The notes below the pieces were generated by a model. That model made no database searches, was not told where the DNA came from, and was given only the letters and a program-made list of their open reading frames with translations. A stretch of 64,000 bases of DNA from Echria macrotheca (taxonomy: Eukaryota; Ascomycota; Sordariomycetes; Sordariales; Schizotheciaceae): positions 248,001-312,000 of the forward strand of contig MU839850.1 in the NCBI GenBank assembly GCA_030411725.1, written 5' to 3'. Within the stretch, counting starts at the first letter, position 1; every line of letters begins with the position of its first letter. Positions 1 through 9,450 of this stretch are shown piece after piece. The position numbers and the translations under genes are program-made.

Positions 1-36
1 TTGCCAAGCCTCCCTCTCTACAGCTTCCACTGACAG

Positions 37-2103
37 CTAAGGTTTCTTTGGGTCACCTTTCTGATAGACGAACTCTGTGCCCAGCATTGCGACGACGACA
101 TTCGTAATGCCATGGGATGCCTTCCGAAGACCCTAACAGAGACGTTCAATCGCGCGCTGTTGCGGATAGTTGCACGACGGAAGGCCCCAGTCGCCGGGAA
201 AACGTTTTCTTGGGTGACCGTAGCGAAACGGCATCTAACGTTAGAGGAACTCCGCGAAGCCATATCCATAGATATTGGCCAATCGTACTCGCAAGCCGGG
301 CGGCTGGTTAACGGTATCGATCAACTCGCGACATGGTGTGAAAATCTCATCCATGTTGAGGAAGAGGAGAAGACGGTGCAATTCGCTCATCCGGTCATTC
401 ACAAGTTCATCGTTGATGGGCCGGTGGGACCACAATTCACAGACTTCTGCTTCAACCCAGCAGGCGCAGATCACCATGCCGGCGAAATATGCGTCACGTA
501 TCTTCATTTCAACGACTTCAAGACGACTCTAGCTCGGCGACAGCGACCAATTCCGGTTCATCCACTTGGAATGGCGAAATTGGCGTTGTCGCGCCACTTA
601 AAGGTACCAAGTTCTGTCTCAGGAACTGGCTTCAGTCTAAAGCAGGACAAAAGCAAGACAGAGCTAGATGTCGGCGTTCTGACCAGCTACGAAAGGAGGG
701 ACGCAGAGGACACGCGGAAAAAGCTGCAGCAGAGTTATCCTTTCCTCCGCTATGCGTCGGTACACTGGGTATCGCATACCAGAAGATTCCGGAAGGACTC
801 TTCCACGACGTGGAAGCTGTGGCTTCAAATGGTCATTGATGGGCACGACCTAGCGATTAGACCCTGGCCGGAACAGCAACAGTTCAATGCTCTGGATCCC
901 GACCTACTAGCCTGGAGTTTACAATCACGGCACTATGCATTAATACGCCATATTCAGAGTTGCGGCGGGATATCCGAGCCGGAAAAGCTCCAGGATATAT
1001 GGAGTTTAGCAGGTGAAGGTGATATTGAATTGCTTGACGTTCTTCTCGAAGGTGAATCCTCGCTTCGGATGCCAAGCACAGCCCTCCGGAGAGCTTCTAA
1101 GGACGGCTACCTCGCAATTGTTGAGCGACTACTTACAGCTGGGGCAGACGTCAACGCTGTCCCTGGTGTTGAAATTGGCCGAACTGCTCTACAAGCGGCG
1201 TCCGAGGACGGCCGCCTCGCAGTTGTTGGGCGATTACTTATAGCCGGAGCCGACGTCAACGCAGGCCCTGCGGAATCTCACGGCCGAACTGCTCTACAAG
1301 CGGCTTCTGGGGGCGGCCACCTCGCAGTTGTTGAGCGACTACTTGCAGCTGGAGCCGACATCAACGCTAGCCCTGCTGAATCATACGGCCTAACTGCTCT
1401 ACAAGCGGCGTCCGAGGGCGGCCACATTACAGTTGTTGAGCGATTACTTACAGCCGGAGCCGACGTCAACGCAGGCCCTGCGGAATCTCACGGCCAAACT
1501 GCTCTACAGGCGGCTTCCGGGGGCGGCCACCTCGCAGTTGTTAAGCGATTACTTATACGCGGAGCCGACGTCAATGCTGGCCCTGCTAAATTCGGCCGAA
1601 CTGCTCTGCAAGCAGCTTCTTGGGGCGGCCACCTCACAGTTATTAAGCAACTGCTTAGAGCTGGAGCTGCCGTTAATGCTAGCCCTACTAAATATTACGG
1701 CCTAACTGCTCTACAAGCAGCTTCTTGGGGTGGCCACCTCATAGTTATTAAGCAACTGCTTAAAGCCGGAGCCGATGTTAATACTGGCCCTGCTGAATAT
1801 TATGGCCGTACTGCTCTACAAGCGGCTTCTGGGGGTGGCCACCTTGAAGTTGTTGAGCGATTGCTTATAGCCGGAGCCGCCGTTAATGCTAGCCCTGCTA
1901 AATATCATGGCCGAACTGCTCTACAAGCAGCTTCTGAGGGCGGCTACCTCGTAGTTGTTGAGCGACTACTTGCAGCCGGAGCCGACGTGAACGCTGGCCC
2001 TGCTGGACAGGATGGCCGAACTGCTTTACAAGCGGCTTCTGAGCGCGGCCACCTCCCAGTTGTTCAGCAACTAGAAAGAGAACTAAAAAGAACTTCGCGG
2101 TGA
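37..2103 (+). CDS. NLR-type protein with ankyrin repeats, C-terminal part (5' end outside window)
   Basis: Only the last part of a fungal NOD-like receptor is present. The frame is open from base 37, directly after a probable acceptor (cactgacag), and reads FLWVTFLIDELC, a typical end-of-NACHT motif; the ATG at 112 is therefore internal, not the start. Next come a winged-helix-like stretch (KTFSWVTVAKRHLTLEELREA, LVNGIDQLATWCENL) and the usual FAHPVIHKF motif. About 200 linker residues follow, then ten ankyrin repeats of 34-35 residues (bases 1078-2100), the last truncated before a basic tail and TGA. Family knowledge: fungal NACHT-ankyrin proteins are cytosolic STAND ATPases, several acting in allorecognition or programmed cell death. 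The Walker A/B motifs and N-terminal effector domain lie upstream of the window, so the effector type cannot be told. The repeats are unusually alike. No in-frame stop or frameshift is seen within the part present. Confidence 0.85.
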   Translation, partial: LRFLWVTFLIDELCAQHCDDDIRNAMGCLPKTLTETFNRALLRIVARRKAPVAGKTFSWVTVAKRHLTLEELREAISIDIGQSYSQAGRLVNGIDQLATWCENLIHVEEEEKTVQFAHPVIHKFIVDGPVGPQFTDFCFNPAGADHHAGEICVTYLHFNDFKTTLARRQRPIPVHPLGMAKLALSRHLKVPSSVSGTGFSLKQDKSKTELDVGVLTSYERRDAEDTRKKLQQSYPFLRYASVHWVSHTRRFRKDSSTTWKLWLQMVIDGHDLAIRPWPEQQQFNALDPDLLAWSLQSRHYALIRHIQSCGGISEPEKLQDIWSLAGEGDIELLDVLLEGESSLRMPSTALRRASKDGYLAIVERLLTAGADVNAVPGVEIGRTALQAASEDGRLAVVGRLLIAGADVNAGPAESHGRTALQAASGGGHLAVVERLLAAGADINASPAESYGLTALQAASEGGHITVVERLLTAGADVNAGPAESHGQTALQAASGGGHLAVVKRLLIRGADVNAGPAKFGRTALQAASWGGHLTVIKQLLRAGAAVNASPTKYYGLTALQAASWGGHLIVIKQLLKAGADVNTGPAEYYGRTALQAASGGGHLEVVERLLIAGAAVNASPAKYHGRTALQAASEGGYLVVVERLLAAGADVNAGPAGQDGRTALQAASERGHLPVVQQLERELKRTSR
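1078..2100 (+). repeat. tandem 105-bp ankyrin-coding repeats (10 units)
   Basis: Ten direct repeats start at 1078, 1183, 1288, 1393, 1498, 1600, 1705, 1810, 1915 and 2020. Each unit is 105 bp, except the fifth (102 bp) and the truncated last. From unit 2 on each begins with codons for TALQAAS and contains GADVNAGPA or a close variant. Units 2-4 are very alike at nucleotide level, including silent sites, so recent duplication or gene conversion is likely. Confidence 0.95.
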
Positions 2104-2259
2104 CGTTCATTGCTTCTTCCTATCTTCGGAGTCGTTCTCCCAGCCGGGAAGTGCTGCCACAGAGCCGAAACGCATCGATTCTTGTTATGTACAATACCTA
2201 GAATGCGGTCTATCAAGAAGGGATGCTATCGAGTTATCATCTTGTCATCGGCCGAGCGC

Positions 2260-2310
2260 ATTTCCGAGGCCCGCCAGTCGCCGTATGCCAGAAGCGTCCT
2301 GTCAAGCTGC
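2260..2310 (+). repeat. left arm of 51-bp inverted repeat
   Basis: Matches the reverse complement of 2901-2951 over 51 bp with five differences. Relative to this arm, every difference is C-to-T or G-to-A in the other copy. Similarity ends at both edges. Confidence 0.8.
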
Positions 2311-2900
2311 CGGCTGCCTGTCTTTCACTGCGTCGACTCCGGCCTGGCTGTGCTAGGGTGCGGCACCTCGACAGCAAGTTGCCACCAAGAAGACCATCGA
2401 CTCCTGTCGGGTTGACATCTGAGTCGATTTAGCACCCCCCACTTGGCTTGCATGTTTCCAGCGAGTCGGTCGCGATATATCCGTTCGCCTGAGCTCTCAT
2501 GGATTTCAAGCGTGATCGGTACAACTATTGCTTCCATCGAATATTGGGTCTGATGTAAGAAGACACGTCTTTCGGATTTTCGGGCATACACCGACTGCGG
2601 AACTCCGGATTTCCTAGGTAGTCTCGGCCGTGATCATGTCCGTTGGGGATTTAACTCGAGTTTCGGCCGGCTTGACATCACCGAGTTGAAGCACATGCTT
2701 CCGCCTCCGCCTTTGACTGATTCCACGCTGTAGCTTAGACCTCGAACGGCTAGAGATACATTTAGTAGAGACTGAAATGAGTGTCCATGATTCAAATGTT
2801 CAAAGTTTCTCCGTATGGGCGACTCGACCCCTCCCGCTGGATCACACAGTGCTTTTCTGCAGGGGCCGGACTGAGTACAAGCGGGTCTCAGAACTGGATT

Positions 2901-2951
2901 GCAGTTTGACAGGACGCTTTTGACATACAGCGACTGGCAGGCCTCGGAAAT
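2901..2951 (-). repeat. right arm of 51-bp inverted repeat
   Basis: Read on the minus strand this matches 2260-2310. Its five differences are all transitions of the type produced by repeat-induced point mutation (RIP). The 590-bp spacer is not obviously coding. Confidence 0.8.
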
Positions 2952-4145
2952 TTGCTGCTGCTTCCAGTGTGAGTTGGTTGTCACCCTCTCTTCTTTCGAC
3001 ACGGCGTCCGTTTCCAACAACAGAGCCGTCCCCAACCTCGTCGCAACCCTCCTCCTTGAGCCAAGCCACCGCCATTCTTTCCACTGCATAGACAATTTAT
3101 GGTCCAACACACGCCGCAATGTTCGCGATAAGAAGCTTGGATGTGAATACTAACTGCATGCTTTTATCTTCTTGTTAATTAGGCACATGCACCCCCCGAC
3201 TGCGGCATTGTGACACAAGCCAGCAACGATGAGTATTGGTATTGTTCAATTGACCGGCAGGACGGACGTAGTCAAAACCGAGTGGACAGACTCTTTGGAA
3301 TCTTACTCTCGTTGTACGAGCTTGAATGTGCTCCTCGAGCCGGGCCGCCTTGACACTGATGGCCGGGTGTTGCCGGCCGCCGAGCGCCAAGGCCGGACCG
3401 GCGGCCGTACTGTCCAAGCTTTCGGCGCCGGAGACGGAATCTGACTCAACTCTGGCGCAACTCTGGAGTGCGGATGGCGGTCGGACGTGCCCGGTAAGGC
3501 TGAGTCCAACGGCCTCCCCGATAAACGCTGGCAGTGGTAACCTATCACTGCGCTGGATTGCCGGGTCCGATCAGGCCGTTGTACCGCCTGCCCAGTTCAG
3601 CACGCCGCGCAGGGAGACGGAGGGAAATATGACCCGACTCTCTTCGGTCCATCTTCCGTTGTCGCTTCCACCAGAACGCCCACCCGGATTTATTTCCACC
3701 GTTCTTTGGCATCTCGTGTCCGGGCAACAAGTGCGTCCACAGCCCCGCCAACAACCCATTCAATTGACACAGACGTCACGGCAACATCCGCTCACCGAAC
3801 TCTTGATCTGTGACCGACTCCCGGCACTGGCCTGCGACTCGCCCGTTCGCCCGCGCCAGCCCAGTATCGGCCGCTGGATGAAACCCCTCGGGCGTGCGAG
3901 GCTGTGAAGACGGTCGGGCACTGCCACACTCAAATACACCACCAGCCGCGACACAGAAGTTCTTGGCGCCCGGCAGGACAAGTCATCCCAACAGTCAACC
4001 GCGACAACACGTGATTACCACGTTGTGTCATTCGTCTACAAGATTGCCGGGTCCTCTTTATTTTCCTCAGAACATAGCCCGACCAGAAGAGGGGTCGTTA
4101 GGGGATGAAGAAAATTGAAACTGAGAGACAAGAAACTAAAGCAAA

Positions 4146-5844
4146 ATGGACCAAGAAATGATGGACTTTCTATCTCCGGACCTGACCGCCGCGCCCGAGT
4201 TTGACTATGGCGCCTTCTTCCAGGGCGTCGAGCAGAACGAGGATATCGACTACCTAGCAGAGGAGAGCTCGGCCTCGACCAACACGCTGGGCGAGCACGT
4301 CCTCGGTGTCGTGCCCGGTGCTGTGCCGCCGACGTCGACGACAACGCAGGCTCTCACGGTGCAGAGACCGCCATCCGACGGAGGCGGGTCCAGCCCGGGG
4401 AGTGGGCCTGTCGCAAAACAGAGGCTCGAGAGACGGGGCCACACAAAGAGCCGCAGGGGATGCTTCAACTGCAAGAGGAGACGCATCAAGGCAGGTATTG
4501 TACCATCAGGAGATGACGAAAAGCCCGCTGACGCCAGCAGTGCCAAGAGACGCGCCCGGCGTGCGGTCACTGCGTCAAGACGGGACTCAAGTGTGAATAT
4601 CCCGCCATGCCCGTGGTCGTCCACCAGCCGCAGCACCAGATTCCCCTGTTTAGCTTGCAGGACATGCGCTTCTTCCAGCACTTTCTGTTCCGATGTTATC
4701 CCCACCATCCCATCGGAGCCGAAGACATCTGGCTCCACGAGATTCCGTGTCTGTCCCAGAAGGTGGGTGCCTCCTCAGCGTCGAGACCCCAAGACTGAAA
4801 AGCTAAGATTCGAGGGTTAGTACGATTATCTGATGCACGCCATCCTGGGCTACGCCGCGTCGGAGCTCATAGCCGAGGACCCGACGCTGGCGGCGCCGGC
4901 CATGGCACACCGCGTCAAGGCCATCAAGGCGGTGAAGAAGTCGCTGGCCGAGGCGCCCAAGGCCAACACGTTCGAGGAGGGCAACGCGCTGATGGCCACG
5001 TGTTTTGCGCTGACGTTCCAGAGCGTGCTGCTCGACGACGGGCTGGCTGAATATATGACGTTTATCCGGGGTATTATTATTGTTGCCATCCAGATGTACA
5101 TCAAGGGCGCCAAGCTGCTGTTTGGCGAGTTCCTGGGCGACAAGCAGGACGCCGTGCTTAAGCCGTATATCGAGCAGGTGCCGCTGATCAACAAGGAGTG
5201 GACTGATGCGGCCGTGGCGGCTATCCGCGCGCTCGAACCGCTGTGTCGTGCGGACGAGATTGAGCGGACATACCATGGGATGCTTTTGGAGATGGCCGAG
5301 AAGCTATATGTGTCGTCATGGGAAGGTTTGTCCCCGCTCTCTCTTTCGGTCTATCATACGATGCTAACACGGCCAGCATACCAAGCCCTGTCGAAGCACT
5401 ACGGGTGGTGGATGATGCTGCCGCACGAGCAGTTCCAGCGGCTGATTGATCCGGGGAACCAGACGTGCGTGCTGCTGGCGTCGCACTGGTACGTGACAGA
5501 TTGATGGTTACTCTCTTCATACTTGGTCTGTCTAGGGAGTGCAGAGAACCTGGAACTGAGATATGGGTTGATTCCCCCCAAAGAGGCACGTAGCTAATCC
5601 AGTCTACCACAGGATTGCACTGAAACAAATCATGGCCATCATCACCGAGACGGACGACAAGGCGTGGGCCAAGCGGCCGGAGCCGGACCGGAAGGCGCAG
5701 AACGACATGGGCGTGGGGCTCGTCAAGTGGCTGAGATATCTGAACCGGCTGGTCGACGGTGAACACCGGGCGCTGAATACGTGGCCGGTGTGGGTCGAGG
5801 AGACGCTGGCGCGGAATCCGCGGTATTTCGGCAAGACGAGGTGA
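4146..5844 (+). CDS. Zn2Cys6 transcription factor, sterol-uptake-control (Upc2)-like
   Basis: Five exons: 4146-4490, 4541-4762, 4821-5325, 5377-5488 and 5613-5844, giving 471 residues. Intron phases agree throughout and most introns have ctaac/ctgac branch sites. The fungal zinc cluster is HTKSRRGCFNCKRRRIK (exon 1) joined to CQETRPACGHCVKTGLKC (exon 2). That gives C-X2-C-X6-C, with C-X2-C-X6-C completing it, and it binds two zinc ions. A C-terminal regulatory region follows (SLQDMRFFQHFLFRCYPHHP, GYAASEL). The short length, N-terminal cluster and this region resemble the sterol uptake control protein family, nuclear factors that in yeasts sense sterol and activate ERG genes; whether this protein senses sterol is inference. 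Intron 1 uses a GC donor and lies exactly inside the zinc cluster, so its correct removal is essential for DNA binding. Confidence 0.88.
4491..4540 (+). other. GC-AG intron splitting the zinc cluster
   Basis: Donor AAG|GCAGGT, branch gctgac at about 4526-4531, acceptor cag at 4538-4540. Only this GC donor keeps the frame and the exact six-residue spacing between the second and third cysteines. A GT lies four bases downstream (4495) and would shift the frame. A tandem acceptor (ccagcag) could add one glutamine. Confidence 0.8.
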
Positions 5845-6647
5845 TTTTGTGTTATGATACCACTGTTTTTTATGTCTACGTTTTGTCCTGTCGTCAGACA
5901 GTTTTACGCTCTTCACTTATATTTGAAGTTTTACGAACGGGACACTAATATCGTCAGCCTTGTAATTACAGACGAGAATGCAGCCTCGTGCTGACAATTG
6001 GATATTCTCATTCAGAGGCCAAGCGCATTTGCTCACAGTCACAGTCTAAATCATGGGAGAGCAGATATGTCTCCAAATTCTCATAGCCTGAAATATATCA
6101 TAAAAAGCCTTGCAGAAAGCCCGCCAGTCTGATCGACCAGTACGGAATAGTCAGAGCATCAGGCTGCATTTCGTCACAGCCACTGTGTCGGGATGGCGTT
6201 GTGTCGCTGGGGGTGCTGCCGCCCCACATTTCGTATTTCGCATCGCGACGGTTGGGAAAGAAAGAGAAACTGGAAACCGGGATCTCGCGAATCGGAACGG
6301 ACGCTGAGCCGTCGGGGCGGGACGCAAGGGGCGGTAGTTAGGTACAAGTGCTTTTTGGGTAAGTTATGCGCCACTTGTTCTCCCAGGGTCTGTCGTATCC
6401 GTCGCTTTGTGATGTGATTGGTAGATGTCGCTGTAAGTCGTTGACGATGGACATCGACCGCGAGGATATAAAGATCTTGAGGTGAGAACCATCTACAGAT
6501 ATCTCTTGGGTACTCACGATACAGTTCAGCTAGAAGTCGGACAGATACAATCCAGCAAAAGCCGAACAGTACAGTGCCCAAGAAATCGAGACAACTACCT
6601 ATCTACACAAGGTCATCCCATCAATCATCCTGACGACCATAACCACC
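5845..6647. other. intergenic region
   Basis: 3' flank of the Zn2Cys6 gene and 5' flank of the next gene. The stretch 5845-6120 is AT-rich, as expected for a 3'UTR. No gene or RNA was recognised. Confidence 0.6.
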
Positions 6648-7814
6648 GTGACCACAATGACCACCCCCTCGCCAAGCTACACCACCCTCCCAGGATCTCT
6701 CAAGGAAGAAAACCCCTTCGCGGACCGATACGAAACAGCCAGCCTCGCCGAGACAGCAACAACTACAATAACCACAACCCCATTTTTCCGGTCGTCCCCG
6801 TCCCAGTCCGTTCCCTTCAACCCAACAATCCACCTCCAAATCGAAACCCCCGGCAAACCGCTCCTCTCCCTCCCGTCCCCGCCGCGCCCCGATCCGATCC
6901 CCATTTTTTCCGTCACTAATAATTCCACCCCGTCCTCCCTAAAATTTGTCTCGATCCGTCCATCGCGCAGTTCCGGGTCTTGTTTTCTCACCTCCCCCCC
7001 ATCCTCCTCCCACTCCATCTCTGATAACGAGAACGAGGAACAAGTCCCCCTAAGCACAACAACCTACCGCTTCGGGCCGGGCCGGCACCCGATCATCCGG
7101 CTTTTTCGTCCCAACCACAACACCACCACCACCAACCACACCACTACGATCCCCATCATCCAACAAACCCCCCAAACAGAGCCATGGACACACCCAGAAA
7201 ATGAACAAGGAATAAACCTAGACCAACAAGAATACGACACCTTCCAAATAACCTCGCAAGGCCTCCTAACCCGAAGCGTATCCTTCAAAACACGCCTGGG
7301 GACATTCACATGGCGATATGCATCCCGTTCCGAACGTACCCATTTATACCCCGCTTCCCCCATCACATCCACCACCACATTCTCGCCCACCTCCATCTCA
7401 CCCACAACCATCACCACCACATCTTCACCCACCACCTCACCCACCTCCATCTCACTCTCACCATCCTCACCCACCACCACCTCACATAAGCCACCCAACA
7501 GTCTCTTGATAATGGAAAAAATCACCACGGTAGCAACGGCCGGCGGGGGTAAGGAAACGATAAAGAGAACGGTGGCACATCTAATAAGGGGTGAGGGCAC
7601 AAGGGCGAGGGGGAGTAAGTCGAGCTGTGCGGGGAATGGTGGGCTTCTGTGTATTGATTTGGGTGGGTTTGGGTTTGATGGTCGGGATGGGGACGGTGAG
7701 GAAAAGGAAATGGGGATTGTGATGGTGGTTACGACTGTGTTGGTTATGTTGAAGCGGGAGGTTGATCGAAGGCGGGCGCAGCAGGTTGCTGTTATGGCTG
7801 CTGTTCTTTCTTAG
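6648..7814 (+). CDS. conserved hypothetical protein, Ser/Thr/Pro-rich
   Basis: A single exon of 388 residues. The start is the first ATG in frame; a second lies three codons on. The N-terminal half is low in complexity (Ser, Thr, Pro) and contains LKEENPFADRYETAS. Two stretches look structured: TYRFGPGRHPIIRLFRP followed by GLLTRSVSFKTRLGTFTWRY, and a C-terminal segment ending in MGIVMVVTTVLVMLKREVD, a hydrophobic run followed by a basic helix. This pattern resembles a widespread uncharacterised ascomycete protein, possibly with a tubby/LURP-one-like beta-barrel fold; that fold is a guess. Between them lies a Thr/Ser/Pro tract coded by degenerate C-rich repeats (about 7360-7490). The C-terminal hydrophobic segment could be a buried helix or a tail anchor. 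No function can be assigned. Confidence 0.75.
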   Translation: MTTMTTPSPSYTTLPGSLKEENPFADRYETASLAETATTTITTTPFFRSSPSQSVPFNPTIHLQIETPGKPLLSLPSPPRPDPIPIFSVTNNSTPSSLKFVSIRPSRSSGSCFLTSPPSSSHSISDNENEEQVPLSTTTYRFGPGRHPIIRLFRPNHNTTTTNHTTTIPIIQQTPQTEPWTHPENEQGINLDQQEYDTFQITSQGLLTRSVSFKTRLGTFTWRYASRSERTHLYPASPITSTTTFSPTSISPTTITTTSSPTTSPTSISLSPSSPTTTSHKPPNSLLIMEKITTVATAGGGKETIKRTVAHLIRGEGTRARGSKSSCAGNGGLLCIDLGGFGFDGRDGDGEEKEMGIVMVVTTVLVMLKREVDRRRAQQVAVMAAVLS

Positions 7815-9450
7815 TTATTTTTTATCATTTCTTTTTTGGTGGGGTGGTCTCTTTATTGTCTTTTCTTGAGTCCTTTTTTTTTTTGTTGTAATTTCTCTTT
7901 ACATCTCTAGATGGGCTGCGTGGCGGCGGGTGGAAGCGGTGGAAGGGGGGGTTCAGCTATCCAATAAGTTCGAGGCGGTATGTTTGGAGGAGGACAGGTT
8001 GAGAAGTTGGGAGAGAAATTGGAAGAGAAAGGTGCCGGTTGTTACTTACCTACCCTTACACATCTACACTCGCAAACTGGCAAATTTTGTTTTGAGATTG
8101 AACGTCTGGATGTACTGTCCGTCGGAACCGTCTTATTCCCCCCTGTTTCGCTCATCACGCCCCACTAACTCCAACTTTCGTCACCACAACTTAATGCCTT
8201 TTGGCTATGAGTTGCTGTATCGGCATCTATTATGTATACAGGAGTGTAGAACGTATATCTCAGCACACTCTAACACACCTCGGGTGTCTTCGCCGGAGAC
8301 TTCGGCTACCCAGGCGCTGCTGAATGGTACAGACAGACAAACAAAAAAATCACAACTCAACTAAAGCTACCTATATCCTCCCAGGATCTAGAAACCCGCG
8401 GCGGTAGAAAGGCTAGCTAAATATTCTAACTCATCTATTTCTACTACGGTTTATTCTTTGGTTAAATGGTGGCTTATGGTCTTGTGGACTCGTGCGATGC
8501 CGGTTATGTTATGCGGTTCTCATGGTTTTGTATGGAGACCACAATGGAACAAGACACTTTCAACAGTACATCGAGACCTTCTTTTTCTCCTTCGACTTGT
8601 TGGCGTGTGTGTATAAAGGTAACCCCTTTAACCGTGTGCAAACTCGCTCGTCCTGCTTCCCCCCTCCGAGCTTGATCACGTTGACAGGGAAACACTAGCT
8701 ACCATAAAAATGCTGGCCATGTAAGCACATCTAGATCACACAGCTTCACAATCTGCCAACACTCTGTGCTCACAATGTAAAACACGATTGAGCCACGTCT
8801 TCCACACATGGCTTGTGGTACTTCGTGCTCCGGGTCATCTGCGTGCTTCATGACTGTCGGACGTCCCCCCTTTACGCAAGCAGTCTACCCAGGGTTGGCG
8901 TCAGAAAAAGATTGCGTCAGAATAAAGATTACACAAGCAGAGTCATCACGGCCACGAACGTCAACACTCGCAGCAACGCTGTTGATGTCGAACTAGTTCT
9001 ATATGAAACTGCAGACATCAATGCCCAGACTGCTGCGAACCAGCCCAAGAAACAAGGCACGGAATCTATCCGTAAGCAACCGCTCTACGAACTCATGCTC
9101 ATGCTCATGCTGGCCTCAAGAGCCATACCGTGCCGTCCCCATTAAGAGCAGACCATTTCTCCCTCCCAAAAAAAAACCATGTGGTTCGAAAATGAACCAG
9201 CAACCGCGCTTCAGACCAGGACTCCGTATGCAGTGCCTGTATCAGTACCCGTTCCAGCCCGTAGCAGTGTCGTAGTACTTGACCGCCCGCCTATCCCGGT
9301 ATCCCAGACGCCTCTAAGCCGCTCTAAACGCCGCATCCATGTCGTCCCTATTATACATCGTCTATTCATACACCGACAGCAGGAATCCCTCCCGACAGGC
9401 CAGCTCGTGATCGCCACCCCCAAACCCCTTCAACGGCGTCATTCCGCCAA
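7815..9450. other. intergenic region (convergent 3' ends)
   Basis: Lies between the 3' ends of the hypothetical gene (+) and the PFK-2 gene (-). It has T-rich runs after 7815 and otherwise unique sequence. Short open frames (for example 7930-8364) show no domain, splice signals or low-complexity coding character. Confidence 0.6.

Larger units (their letters stand above)
2104..4145. other. intergenic region between NLR and Zn2Cys6 genes
   Basis: No convincing gene is seen. Open frames on both strands are short, lack recognisable domains and have no conserved splice signals. The region holds a 51-bp inverted repeat (listed separately) that may be the trace of a degenerate mobile element. The last few hundred bases must contain the promoter of the Zn2Cys6 gene. 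Confidence 0.6.

Noticed and set aside
2110..3119. Small open frames sharing a PVAVCQKRPVKL-like peptide on opposite strands
   Set aside because: The shared peptide is simply the translation of the 51-bp inverted repeat; neither frame has further coding evidence.
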